In this document: positions 56,230-64,000 of the stretch, in pieces
Numbering within the stretch: the stretch's first letter is position 1
How the letters are laid out: the number at the start of each line of letters is the position of its first letter
Assembly: GCF_011758765.1 (NCBI RefSeq)
Contig: NZ_JAANOU010000001.1
Location: 1,984,001 to 2,048,000 of the forward strand
DNA: 64,000 nt
Direction: 5' to 3'
Origin: Amycolatopsis viridis
Lineage (GTDB): Bacteria > Actinomycetota > Actinomycetes > Mycobacteriales > Pseudonocardiaceae
The notes under the pieces: generated by a model
Told to the model about the DNA's origin: nothing
Seen by the model: only the letters and a program-made list of their open reading frames with translations
Databases searched by the model: none
Position numbers and translations under genes: made by a program

Positions 56230-57338
56230 AGGAACTCCCGGGCGACCCGCTCGCCGAGCTGCGTCAGCAGGGGAGCGGGTTCGCTGAGGCAGCGCCGCAG
56301 GTCCGGCTCGATGTCGGTCAGCGCGTACGCCGCGGTGAAACCCGCTGCAGTCAGCGCGTCCGGTGCCAGCGTGGTGCGCCCGGCCAGCGCCACCACCGGG
56401 ATGCCGCGCTCGGCCGCGGCCGCGGCGATGCCGGCCGGGCCCTTGCCGCGCAGGGTCTGCTCGTCCAGCGAACCCTCGCCGGTGATCACCAGGTCCGCGC
56501 CCGGCAGCTTCTCCGCCAGTCCGGTCAGTTCCAGCACCACGTCGATGCCCGGGCGGAAGGACGCGCCGAGCAGCGCCAGCGCGAACCCGGTGCCGCCGGC
56601 CGCCCCGGCACCCGGCACGTTCGCCACGTCGGCGCCGTGAGCCCGCACGACCTCCGCCAGGCGGTGCAGCGCGGACTCCAGCAGCTCGACGTCCTCCGGG
56701 GCAGCACCCTTCTGCGGCCCGTACACCGCCGCCGCGCCGTGCTCGCCCAGCAGCGGGTTGTCCACGTCGCTCGCGACCAGCAGCTCCACGTCCCGCACCC
56801 GCGCGTCCAGACCGTCCAGGTCGACGCGCGCCAGCCGCCGCAGCGCGGCCCCGCCCAGGGGCAGCTCGTCGCCGTTCTCGTCCAGCAGGCGCGCGCCCAG
56901 CGCCCGCAGCAGCCCGGTACCGCCGTCGGTGCTCGAACTGCCACCCAGCCCCAGGACCAGCCGGGTCGCGCCGGCGTCCAGGGCGGCGCGCATCAGCTCG
57001 CCGACGCCGAGCGTGGTCGCGGTCAGCGGGGCCGGCTCGTCCAGCAGCGCCAGCCCGGACACCGCCGCCAGCTCGATCACCGCGGTCCCGCCCCGGCGCG
57101 CGTAGCCGGTCCCGACCGGCTCGCCGACCGGTCCGCTCGCCCGCGCCGGCACGAACTCGAACCCGGCGGCCACGGCGGCGGCCACCGTGCCGTCGCCGCC
57201 GTCGGCGATCGGGCACTCCACCACGTCGGCGTCGCCGCGGCCGCGCCGGAGCCCGGCCGCGATCGCGGCCGCCACCTGGTCGGCCGGCAGGGTGCCCTTG
57301 AACTTGTCCGGAGCCACGATCACCCGGGGACCGCTCAC
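56226..57338 (-). CDS. Glycerate kinase, GlxK/GckA class
   Basis: A 370-residue class-2-type glycerate kinase opening VIVAPDKFKGTLPADQVAAAI and containing CPIADGGDGT, LGLGGSSSTDGGTGLL, SDVDNPLLG, GAAGGTGFAL and GEGSLDEQT, all family signatures. It phosphorylates D-glycerate to 2-phosphoglycerate. GTG 57338 overlaps the upstream membrane-protein stop as GTGA, so it is the last gene of a three-gene minus-strand operon with the lipase and membrane protein. Confidence 0.92.
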   Translation of the reverse strand: MSGPRVIVAPDKFKGTLPADQVAAAIAAGLRRGRGDADVVECPIADGGDGTVAAAVAAGFEFVPARASGPVGEPVGTGYARRGGTAVIELAAVSGLALLDEPAPLTATTLGVGELMRAALDAGATRLVLGLGGSSSTDGGTGLLRALGARLLDENGDELPLGGAALRRLARVDLDGLDARVRDVELLVASDVDNPLLGEHGAAAVYGPQKGAAPEDVELLESALHRLAEVVRAHGADVANVPGAGAAGGTGFALALLGASFRPGIDVVLELTGLAEKLPGADLVITGEGSLDEQTLRGKGPAGIAAAAAERGIPVVALAGRTTLAPDALTAAGFTAAYALTDIEPDLRRCLSEPAPLLTQLGERVAREFL

Positions 57339-57817
57339 ACCTGCGCCCCGTCGCCGTCCGTCGGACCCTGCTTGACCCGCAGCAGCAGCAGTGCGATCGC
57401 GACCGCCAGCGCCAGGATGCCCAGTGGTGTCGCGACGGTGGTGCTCACACCCACCACGCCGGGCGCGATCAGCAGCAACAGCCCGGCCAGGAAGAACAGC
57501 AGCACGACGAACGCGCCCTTGCCCGGCCGTGGCAGCGGCGGCGGCTCCGGCGGCACGTAGTGCTCCTCGTCGATGGAGCCGGCCGGGTCGTCGCCCAGCA
57601 CGGTGTCCTCCCACGCGGTGCCGCCGGTGCGCCAGTTGGCCTCGGCGGCCGGCTTCTCCGGCTCCGCGGGCTTGTCCGGCTTGTCCGGCTCCGAACGCGC
57701 GGGGGCGCGCTCGGTCTCGATGTCGTCGACCAGGCCGACCCCTTCGGCCCGCAGGTCCGCGACGATCGCGGCGAACGTGGCGTCGACGTCGTCCGGGTCG
57801 GGTACGCGTGAGTTCAT
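57335..57817 (-). CDS. Membrane protein with two C-terminal helices
   Basis: A 160-residue protein. Residues 1-100 are hydrophilic, rich in Asp, Glu, Pro and Lys; two transmembrane helices (about 102-122 and 128-148) follow, with a short cytoplasmic tail. I do not recognise a family with certainty. Start and stop overlap both neighbouring genes by four bases, so it is translated with the lipase and glycerate kinase. Confidence 0.75.
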   Translation of the reverse strand: MNSRVPDPDDVDATFAAIVADLRAEGVGLVDDIETERAPARSEPDKPDKPAEPEKPAAEANWRTGGTAWEDTVLGDDPAGSIDEEHYVPPEPPPLPRPGKGAFVVLLFFLAGLLLLIAPGVVGVSTTVATPLGILALAVAIALLLLRVKQGPTDGDGAQV

Positions 57818-58584
57818 CGGGCCCCCACCTGTCCCGGATCGCGGACCGCTTCCACGAAATCGACACTACGCCGGAAGACCAGTGGCGCGTCGTGATCCAG
57901 AGTCGCCACGTGAAAACTCTTCTCCAGCACCACTTCCGTCACGTCGCGGCTGCGGACGCCGTCGAGCACGATCCGCGCGTTCTCGGGCTCCACCACGTGG
58001 TCGACGAGCGAGTGCAGCAGCAGAAGCGGTTGCGTCACCTTCGGCAGATCGGCCCGCACGAGCTTCCACAGCCGCGCCAGGCTCGCCGCCGCCCGCACCG
58101 GCACCCGGTCGTAGGCCAGCTCGGTGACGCCCGGCTTGGCGATGTCGTTCGCGACGCCGCGCGACCAGGGCACCACCCGCGACAGCACCGGCAGCAGCTT
58201 GGTGTCCCAGCTCAGCCGGGTGACCGACGGGTTGACCAGCACCAGGCCGGCGACCGCGTCCCCGTGCTGCTGGGCGATCCGCAGCGCGAGGGTGCCCCCC
58301 ATCGACTGGCCGAACACGAACACCGACGCGCACCGCTCGCGCAGCTCCAGGAACTCGCGCTCGACCGTCCCGTACCACTCGGGCCAGCCGGTCTTGTTCA
58401 TCTCCTGCCAGGTCGTGCCGTGCCCGGGCAGGCGGGGCAGCCGCACCGTGAAGTCGTGTGCGGCCAGGTGCTCGGCCCAGCCGCGCAGGCTCTGCGGGGT
58501 GCCGGTGAAGCCGTGGCACAGCAGCACGCCGACCTCGGCCGAACCGGTGTGCGCGAACGGTTCCGCACCGGCGAGCACAGGCAT
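57814..58584 (-). CDS. Carboxylesterase / monoacylglycerol lipase (Est30-like)
   Basis: A 256-residue alpha/beta-hydrolase with CHGFTGTPQS (oxyanion region), nucleophile elbow GQSMGGT near residue 94, Asp in HSLVDHVV and His in SFHVATLD, the pattern of Est30-type carboxylesterases and monoacylglycerol lipases. ATG 58584 follows GGAAGGGG. As I recall, an alpha/beta-hydrolase stands beside the acyltransferase gene in Streptomyces too, so this is probably the right border of the accessory stretch. Confidence 0.85.
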   Translation of the reverse strand: MPVLAGAEPFAHTGSAEVGVLLCHGFTGTPQSLRGWAEHLAAHDFTVRLPRLPGHGTTWQEMNKTGWPEWYGTVEREFLELRERCASVFVFGQSMGGTLALRIAQQHGDAVAGLVLVNPSVTRLSWDTKLLPVLSRVVPWSRGVANDIAKPGVTELAYDRVPVRAAASLARLWKLVRADLPKVTQPLLLLHSLVDHVVEPENARIVLDGVRSRDVTEVVLEKSFHVATLDHDAPLVFRRSVDFVEAVRDPGQVGAR

Positions 58585-58771
58585 GGCATCCGCCCCTTCC
58601 CTCGAACGCGGCCCCATCGTCGCACGCCCGGGCCCGCTCGGGGAGCCGCCCGTGCCCGCCGTCCTCCTGCTGTGACCTCCCGCCCAGTGCGGAGGGGGCC
58701 GTTGTGCGGTTGGACGGTGTTTCCTACCCTGGACCCGGCAGGGAGTCGGGGCAGGTAGGAGGGCGTGCCGA

Positions 58772-59533
58772 GTGGTGTACCGGTTGCTGAAGTACGTGCT
58801 GCTCGGGCCGTTGCTCAAGCTCCTGTGGCCCACCAAGGTGACCGGGGCGGAGAACGTCCCCGACACCGGCGGCGCCATCCTGGCCAGCAACCACCTCGCC
58901 GTCGCCGACTCGTTCTTCATGCCGCTGCGGGTCAAGCGCCGCGTCACCTTCCCGGCGAAGCAGGAGTACTTCACCGAGAAGGGGATCAAGGGCACCCTCA
59001 AGAAGTGGTTCTTCACCGGCGCCGGCCAGATCCCGATCGACCGGTCCGGCGGCTCGGCCGCGCAGGCCGCGCTCGACACCGCGATCCGCCTGCTGCGCGA
59101 GGGCAACCTGCTGGGCATCTACCCGGAGGGCACCCGCTCGCCCGACGGCCGCCTCTACAAGGGCAAGACCGGCGTCGCCCGCGTCGCGCTGGAGGCCGGT
59201 GTCCCGGTCGTCCCGGTCGCGATGATCGGCACCGACAAGGTCAACCCGATCGGGTCGAAGATGTGGCGTCCCCGCCGCCTGGAGATCCGGTTCGGCAAGC
59301 CGCTCGACTTCTCCCGGTACGCGGGGCTGTCCGGGGACCGGTTCGTCGAGCGGTCCATCACCGACGAGATCATGTACGCCCTGATGGAGCTCTCCGGCCA
59401 GGAGTACGTCGACATCTACGCCGCCAAGGCCAAGGAACTGATGGCCGCCGAGGCCGCCGGGGTGCGTCCCGTGGTGCCCGCGCAGACCGGCGCGCCGGAG
59501 GCCGACCGGGTACCGGAGACCAAAGCCGGTTGA
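58772..59533 (+). CDS. 1-acylglycerol-3-phosphate acyltransferase (PlsC-like)
   Basis: A 253-residue PlsC-family acyltransferase with NHLAVADS as the variant of the NHxxxxD catalytic motif near residue 37 and YPEGTRSPDG near residue 118 for glycerophosphate binding. It makes phosphatidic acid. GTG 58772 follows GGAGGG by eight bases. M. tuberculosis Rv2182c is the homologue and normally sits next to the Rv2183c-like gene, here 39 kb away. The upstream gap 58585-58771 is divergent and shows no gene. Confidence 0.88.
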   Translation: MVYRLLKYVLLGPLLKLLWPTKVTGAENVPDTGGAILASNHLAVADSFFMPLRVKRRVTFPAKQEYFTEKGIKGTLKKWFFTGAGQIPIDRSGGSAAQAALDTAIRLLREGNLLGIYPEGTRSPDGRLYKGKTGVARVALEAGVPVVPVAMIGTDKVNPIGSKMWRPRRLEIRFGKPLDFSRYAGLSGDRFVERSITDEIMYALMELSGQEYVDIYAAKAKELMAAEAAGVRPVVPAQTGAPEADRVPETKAG

Positions 59534-59554
59534 GCGTCTGACTAAGGTGCTCCG

Positions 59555-60055
59555 GTGCGGTTCTTCTACGACACCGAGTTCATCGAGGACGGCGTGACGA
59601 TCGATCTGGTCTCGATCGGTGTCGTGGACGAACGGGGACGCGAGTTCTACGCGGTGTCCACCGACTTCGACCCCGCCAAGGCCGGCCCGTGGGTGCGCGA
59701 GAACGTCCTGCCGAAGCTGCCCTCCCCGGGCGACAAGGCGTGGCGCAGCCGGGCGCAGATCCGGGCCGACCTGCTGGAGTTCTTCGGGCGGCCGCACGGC
59801 GGGATCGAGCTGTGGGCCTGGTACGCCGCCTACGACCACGTCGCGCTGGCCCAGCTGTGGGGCACGATGCCCGAGCTGCCCCGCCAGCTGCCCCGCTTCA
59901 CCCGGGATCTGCGGCAGCGGTGGGAGGACGTCGGCAAACCGAAACTGCCCCTGCCGCCGGCGAACGCGCACGACGCGCTGGCCGACGCCCGGTTCAACCT
60001 GGAGCGGTGGCGGATCATCGACGAGGTGCGGCGGCGCAAGGGCTTCCCGCTCTGA
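59555..60055 (+). CDS. 3'-exoribonuclease RNase AS (Rv2179c-like)
   Basis: A 166-residue DEDD-family exoribonuclease. Acidic residues are in FFYDTEF (D6, E8), WYAAYDHVAL and AHDALADAR. Length and motifs match Rv2179c, which degrades poly(A)-tailed RNA. GTG 59555 starts 21 bases after the acyltransferase stop. The convergent DAHP synthase gene ends 31 bases downstream, the same Rv2178c-Rv2179c neighbourhood found in M. tuberculosis. Confidence 0.87.
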   Translation: MRFFYDTEFIEDGVTIDLVSIGVVDERGREFYAVSTDFDPAKAGPWVRENVLPKLPSPGDKAWRSRAQIRADLLEFFGRPHGGIELWAWYAAYDHVALAQLWGTMPELPRQLPRFTRDLRQRWEDVGKPKLPLPPANAHDALADARFNLERWRIIDEVRRRKGFPL

Positions 60056-60086
60056 GTCCGCACGCACCTCGCCGGGGAGCCCGCGG

Positions 60087-61202
60087 TCAGCGCCGCGCGG
60101 CCACCGCCGCCGCGAGCCGGTCCAGCAGCCCGGCCGTGCTCGGCCAGTCCAGGCAGGCGTCGGTGATGGACTGCCCGTAGGTCAGGTCCCCGGCGCGCCC
60201 CAGCACCAGGTCCTGCCGCCCGGCTTCCAGGAAGCTCTCCAGCATGATCCCGGCGATCCCGCGTTCCCCGGCGGCGATGCGGTCCGCGATCTCCCCGGCC
60301 ACCACGCCCTGCCGCACGTGGTCCTTGCCGCTGTTGCCGTGGCTCGCGTCGATGATCACCCGTTCCGGCAGCCCGGCCTTCGCCTGCCGGGCCAGGGTGT
60401 CGGCGACCGTCGCCGCGTCGTAGTTCGGTCCGGCCGATCCGCCACGCAGGATCACGTGGCAGTCCGGGTTGCCGGCGGTGGTGAACAGCGCGGCCAGGCC
60501 GTCGTCGTTGATCCCGGCGAACACGTGGCTCGCCGCGGCGGCCCGCGTCGCGTCGACCGCCACCTGCACGTCGCCCTCGGTGGAGTTCTTGATGCCGACC
60601 GGCATGGACAGCGCGCTGCACAGCTGCCGGTGCACCTGGCTCGCCGCGGTCCGGGCGCCGATCGAGCCCCAGCTCACCGTGTCGGCGATGAACTGCGGCG
60701 TGATCGGGTCGAGGAACTCGCACCCGACCGGCAGGCCCAGCGCGGAGATGTCGAGCAGCAGCTTGCGCGCGAGGCGCAGGCCCTTGTTGACCGAGTAGGT
60801 GCCGTCCAGGTCCGGGTCGTTGATCAGGCCCTTCCAGCCCAGCGTGGTGCGCGGCTTCTCGAAGTACACACGCATGATCACGTGCAGTTCGTCGCGCAGC
60901 TCCGCGGTGTGCGCGGCGAGCCGGTGCGCGTAGTCGAGCGCGGCCGCCGGGTCGTGCACCGAGCACGGCCCGACGACGACGATCAGCCGGTCGTCGGCGC
61001 CGTCGAGGATGCCGGTGGTGGCGGCCCGGCCCTGCGCGACCGTTTTGGCGACCGCCGCGTCCACCGGCAGCTCCTGCCGGAGCAGGGCGGGGGAGATCAG
61101 CGGGCTGACGCCGAGCGTGCGCTGGTTGTCGAGGGCCGCGCTGGTGTCCGCGGGGCCTGCGCTGAGTGTCGTGGCGCGGGAGGTCGTGGCGCGGGGTGTC
61201 AT
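60087..61202 (-). CDS. DAHP synthase, class I (AroF/AroG/AroH type)
   Basis: A 371-residue class I 3-deoxy-D-arabino-heptulosonate 7-phosphate synthase: VVVGPCSVHDP, MRVYFEKPRTTLGWKG, GARTAASQVHR, KNSTEGD, HVILRGG and DASHGNSGKDH. It opens the shikimate pathway from PEP and erythrose 4-phosphate. M. tuberculosis has a class II enzyme at this place, so the class differs while the position is kept. ATG 61202 has AAAGGA upstream. An in-frame ATG at 61313 would add 37 residues. Confidence 0.92.
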   Translation of the reverse strand: MTPRATTSRATTLSAGPADTSAALDNQRTLGVSPLISPALLRQELPVDAAVAKTVAQGRAATTGILDGADDRLIVVVGPCSVHDPAAALDYAHRLAAHTAELRDELHVIMRVYFEKPRTTLGWKGLINDPDLDGTYSVNKGLRLARKLLLDISALGLPVGCEFLDPITPQFIADTVSWGSIGARTAASQVHRQLCSALSMPVGIKNSTEGDVQVAVDATRAAAASHVFAGINDDGLAALFTTAGNPDCHVILRGGSAGPNYDAATVADTLARQAKAGLPERVIIDASHGNSGKDHVRQGVVAGEIADRIAAGERGIAGIMLESFLEAGRQDLVLGRAGDLTYGQSITDACLDWPSTAGLLDRLAAAVAARR

Positions 61203-61247
61203 TGCGGGGGGTGTCCTTTCGGTGCCCGGCCCGCGGGAGTCCCTGAC

Positions 61248-61269
61248 GAGCCGGTCGGTCATCCGGCTC
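61248..61269 (-). other. Hairpin in the DAHP synthase leader
   Basis: GAGCCGG and CCGGCTC flank eight bases in the 5' leader of the minus-strand DAHP synthase gene, 46-67 bases before its ATG. It might affect expression, but no leader peptide rich in aromatic residues accompanies it. The rest of the divergent gap 61203-61458 shows no gene. Confidence 0.3.
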
Positions 61270-61458
61270 CAGGGTGGAAGGTCAGCGCGCAGCGAGGCCG
61301 CCGGCTGGCCCACCCAGGGCCGGCCCGCTAAACCAGAAATACCGCTGCACGCCGGCCACCTTAGCAGCTGCCCCGACCCCTTTACCGATCAAGGGTGGTG
61401 GCCGCTACGCTGGCGGAGGTCAGGTGTGACCAGCACTACTTTTCGGAGGTCTGATCAG

Positions 61459-62484
61459 ATGCGTGTCGGCGTGCTGACCGGTGGCGGCGACTGCCCGGGG
61501 CTCAACGCGGTGATCCGCGCGGTCGTCCGCAAGGGCATCGAGACGCACGGCTGGGAGATCGTGGGCTTCCGCTCCGGCTGGCGCGGCCCGCTGACCGGGG
61601 ACAGCCGCCCGCTCGGTCTGGCCGACGTCGAGGAGATCCTCAGCCGCGGCGGCACCATCCTCGGGTCCTCGCGCACGAACCCGTACCGCGAGGAGGGCGG
61701 CGTCGAGCGGATCAAATCCGTGCTGGCCGAGCAGGGCGTGGACGCGCTCGTCGCGATCGGCGGCGAGGACACGCTGGGGGTGGCGAAGAAGCTGACCGAC
61801 GACGGCATCGGTGTGGTGGGCGTGCCCAAGACCATCGACAACGACCTCGCCGCCACCGACTACACGTTCGGCTTCGACACCGCGGTGCACATCGCCACCG
61901 AGGCCATCGACCGGCTGCGCACCACCGCCGAGTCGCACTACCGCGCGATGGTCGTCGAGGTCATGGGGCGGCACGCGGGCTGGATCGCGCTGCACGCCGG
62001 CCTCGCCGGCGGCGCCAACGTGATCCTCGTACCGGAGCGGCCGTTCTCCGTCGAGCAGGTCGTCGAGTGGGTCGAGCGGCGCTTCGAGAAGATGTACGCG
62101 CCGATCATCGTGGTCGCCGAGGGCGCGGTGCCGGAGGGTGGCGCCGAGGTGCTCAAGACCGGGGCGACGGACGCGTTCGGGCACGTCCAGCTCGGCGGGG
62201 TGGGCACCTGGCTCGCGGACGAGATCGCGGCCCGCACCGGCAAGGAGTCGCGTGCGGTGGTGCTCGGCCACACGCAGCGGGGCGGCACCCCGACGGCCTA
62301 CGACCGGGTGCTCGCCACCCGGTTCGGCCTGCACGCCGTGGACGCGGTCGCCGACGGCGACTTCGGCACGATGGTCGCGTTGCGCGGCACCGACATCGTG
62401 CGGGTCAAGCTCGCCGAGGCGACCGCGGAGCTGAAGACCGTGCCGCCGGAGCGGTACCAGGAGGCCGAGGTCTTCTTCGGCTGA
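61459..62484 (+). CDS. pfp: Phosphofructokinase with pyrophosphate-type active-site residues
   Basis: A 341-residue PfkA-family enzyme: GGGDCPGLN, GGTILGSSRTNPY, TIDNDLAATDYTFGFDTA, EVMGRHAGWIA and GHTQRGGTP. Residue 104 is Asp in GGEDT and residue 124 is Lys in VPKTIDND; these two replace the Gly residues of ATP-dependent enzymes and are the known determinants of pyrophosphate use. Amycolatopsis methanolica has a well-studied PPi-PFK with this signature. GGAGG precedes ATG 61459. Possible promoter: TTACCG (61382), 18 bases, TACGCT (61406). Confidence 0.88.
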   Translation: MRVGVLTGGGDCPGLNAVIRAVVRKGIETHGWEIVGFRSGWRGPLTGDSRPLGLADVEEILSRGGTILGSSRTNPYREEGGVERIKSVLAEQGVDALVAIGGEDTLGVAKKLTDDGIGVVGVPKTIDNDLAATDYTFGFDTAVHIATEAIDRLRTTAESHYRAMVVEVMGRHAGWIALHAGLAGGANVILVPERPFSVEQVVEWVERRFEKMYAPIIVVAEGAVPEGGAEVLKTGATDAFGHVQLGGVGTWLADEIAARTGKESRAVVLGHTQRGGTPTAYDRVLATRFGLHAVDAVADGDFGTMVALRGTDIVRVKLAEATAELKTVPPERYQEAEVFFG

Positions 62485-62498
62485 TCCGGTGGATCGTC

Positions 62499-62534
62499 CC
62501 GGGGGCGCGACGGCTTCGGCCGTCGCGCCCCCGG
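62499..62534 (+). terminator. 16-base hairpin with UUCG loop after phosphofructokinase
   Basis: CCGGGGGCGCGACGGC and its exact complement close a TTCG tetraloop, 15 bases after the stop, followed by TTCTTC. One of the strongest terminators in the window. Confidence 0.88.
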
Positions 62535-62569
62535 TTCTTCGCCGCCCCGCCCGCGCTTATCGTGGCGCG

Positions 62570-63238
62570 GTGACGAAGTTCGCCGGATTCGGAGAGCACG
62601 CCGTCGAGTTCTACGACGGCCTGACCGCGGACAACTCGAAGGCGTACTGGACCGACCACGTCGAGGTCTACCGGTCGGACGTGCGGGGCCCGATGGAGGC
62701 GCTGATCGCCGAGCTGACGCCCGAGTTCGGTCCCGGCTTCGGCGAGGGCAAGGTGTTCCGCCCCTACCGCGACGTGCGGTTCGCCCGGGACAAGACCCCG
62801 TACAAGACCCACTGCGGCGGCGTGGTCGAGCCGGGCCGTGGCGGCGGTGCGTACTACGTGGAGGTGTCCTCGGCCGGGTTGCGGGTCGGCGGCGGGTGCT
62901 TCCACCTCCAGTCCGACCAGCTGGCCCGCTTCCGGCAGGCGGTCGGCACCGAGATCCACGGAGCCGAGCTCGCCGGCATCCTCGCCGGCCTGCGCCGCGC
63001 CGGCTGGACCATCACCGGGGACGTGCTGAAGACGAAACCCCGCGGCTACCCCGACGACCATCCGCGCCTGGACCTGCTCAAGCACCGCTCGCTGTACGCC
63101 GTCCGCTCCTGGGAACCGGACGACACCCTGCACGAACGCGCCTGCCTGGAGCGGGTACGCAAGGCGTGGCGGCAGCTGCGGCCGTTCAACGAGTGGGCCC
63201 GCGACCACGTCGGGGTGAGCGCGAAGCCGCGTCGCTGA
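62570..63238 (+). CDS. DUF2461 family protein
   Basis: A 222-residue member of DUF2461 (TIGR02453): FYDGLTADNSKAYWTDH, FRPYRDVRFARDKTPYKTHCG, FHLQSDQLARFRQAV and KTKPRGYPDDHPRLDLLKHRSLY are the conserved blocks. Function unknown. GTG 62570 lies 36 bases after the terminator stem and would have a short leader. Confidence 0.88.
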   Translation: MTKFAGFGEHAVEFYDGLTADNSKAYWTDHVEVYRSDVRGPMEALIAELTPEFGPGFGEGKVFRPYRDVRFARDKTPYKTHCGGVVEPGRGGGAYYVEVSSAGLRVGGGCFHLQSDQLARFRQAVGTEIHGAELAGILAGLRRAGWTITGDVLKTKPRGYPDDHPRLDLLKHRSLYAVRSWEPDDTLHERACLERVRKAWRQLRPFNEWARDHVGVSAKPRR

Positions 63239-63385
63239 CCGCGTCCCCCGAACGAGTTAAATCCGGTCCGGCGCCCGTCGCCCGGCCCCTGAGCAGCCGT
63301 GATGCCGCTCACTGGTGAACGTTTGCTGAACCGTTCGAGAGATCGGTACAGACGTGCGGCGGGTAAGGGACTACGCTATGGGAAC

Positions 63386-64000
63386 GTGAGCCGACGCGCG
63401 AAGATCGTATGCACGATGGGACCCGCCACCGCGACCGCGGAGAAGGTGCGTGCCCTAGTCGACGCCGGAATGGACGTGGCACGCCTGAACTTCAGCCACG
63501 GCAGCCACGGCGACCACAAGCAGGTGTACGACCTGATCCGGGAGGCGGCGGCCGAGACCGGGCGCGCGGTCGGCGTCCTCGCCGACCTGCAGGGCCCGAA
63601 GATCCGGCTCGGCACCTTCGCCGGTGGCCCCGTGGAGTGGCGCACCGGGGACGTCGTGCGCATCACCGTGGAGGACGTCGCCGGTACCCACGACCGGGTC
63701 TCCACCACCTACAAGGGCCTGGCCAGGGACGCCAAGCCGGGTGACCGCCTGCTGGTCGACGACGGCAAGGTGGGCCTGGTCGTCCGGGGCGTCGAGGGGC
63801 CGGACGTGGTGTGCGAGGTCACCGAGGGCGGCCCGGTCAGCAACAACAAGGGCGTGTCGCTGCCCGGCATGGACGTCTCGGTGCCGGCGCTGTCCGACAA
63901 GGACGTCGAGGACCTGGAGTTCGCGCTCGAGCTGGGCGCCGACTTCATCGCGTTGTCCTTCGTCCGCTCGCCCGCCGACATCGACCTGGTGCACCAGGTG
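63386..64000 (+). CDS. pyk: Pyruvate kinase, C-terminus cut off by window edge
   Basis: The first 205 codons of pyruvate kinase: RRAKIVCTMGPATATAEKV at the N-terminus, MDVARLNFSHGSHGDH, VLADLQGPKIRLG, GLARDAKPGDRLLVDDGKV, VSNNKGVSLPG and the start of the metal-binding SFVRSPADI block. It converts PEP and ADP to pyruvate and ATP. GTG 63386 is the start; TACGCT at 63372-63377 could be a -10 giving a leaderless transcript. The upstream gap 63239-63385 shows no gene. Confidence 0.93.
   Translation, partial: MSRRAKIVCTMGPATATAEKVRALVDAGMDVARLNFSHGSHGDHKQVYDLIREAAAETGRAVGVLADLQGPKIRLGTFAGGPVEWRTGDVVRITVEDVAGTHDRVSTTYKGLARDAKPGDRLLVDDGKVGLVVRGVEGPDVVCEVTEGGPVSNNKGVSLPGMDVSVPALSDKDVEDLEFALELGADFIALSFVRSPADIDLVHQV

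Noticed and set aside
20160-58584. Recently integrated mobile element carrying the accessory genes
   Set aside because: No integrase, transposase, relaxase, tRNA or flanking direct repeat was found, and base composition looks similar to the surroundings by eye.
61203-61313. Trp or aromatic leader peptide for DAHP synthase attenuation
   Set aside because: The upstream in-frame extension has a single Trp and no run of aromatic codons; only a modest hairpin is present.

Overview
The window is high-GC actinobacterial DNA with short intergenic gaps, many GTG starts and frequent ATGA/GTGA stop-start overlaps. Gene content points to a Pseudonocardiaceae-type organism such as Amycolatopsis: a mce4 sterol-import operon with KstR-type operators, a mycofactocin cluster, and a phosphofructokinase carrying the pyrophosphate-type residues. 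The genus is inferred from gene content alone.

Region 1 (1-14007) is a sterol uptake and catabolism block. A FadE26/ChsE4-type acyl-CoA dehydrogenase diverges from ferredoxin, SDR, aldehyde dehydrogenase and SDR genes, followed by yrbE4AB, mce4A-F and two Mce-associated membrane proteins. A perfect KstR-consensus operator lies in the divergent promoter.

Region 2 (14016-20140) is a housekeeping block: fadD15, two SRPBCC proteins, a metallophosphoesterase, an ArsA-like ATPase, a small Cys-rich protein and a ROK glucokinase. Its continuation appears to be region 6. A roughly 38-kb accessory stretch lies between them.

Region 3 (20160-36680) has a Nudix-NYN fusion, a TetR gene and the mycofactocin locus (mftR, mftA, mftB, mftC, two FadH/OYE-family flavoproteins, an SDR, mftF, mftE, an NDMA-type alcohol dehydrogenase). 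No mftD is present; the OYE pair occupies its place. A Tat-exported molybdenum hydroxylase with its 2Fe-2S subunit and a PucR regulator follow, suggesting an alcohol-to-aldehyde-to-acid route.

Region 4 (36677-54622) is a stress-type island: DUF4235, a cold-shock protein, alcohol dehydrogenase, SRPBCC, UdgX, hemerythrin, P450 plus esterase, CocE hydrolase, ATP-grasp ligase, FAD-Rieske oxidase, GCS2-type ligase, a heme-oxygenase-like diiron protein, CDGSH protein, methyltransferase, topoisomerase IB, DUF2795 and DUF427. Six of its promoters match a SigB/SigF-type pattern (GNNT, 15-16 bases, GGGTAY-like). It also contains a readable tandem duplication (49978-51695) that produced a duplicated secreted protein gene and two gene remnants.

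Region 5 (54652-56229) is a small MarR/SRPBCC/metallo-beta-lactamase-fold operon. Region 6 (56226-64000) returns to core metabolism: glycerate kinase, membrane protein, lipase, acyltransferase, RNase AS, DAHP synthase, phosphofructokinase, DUF2461 and the start of pyruvate kinase. I saw no rRNA, tRNA, transposase, integrase or CRISPR array.
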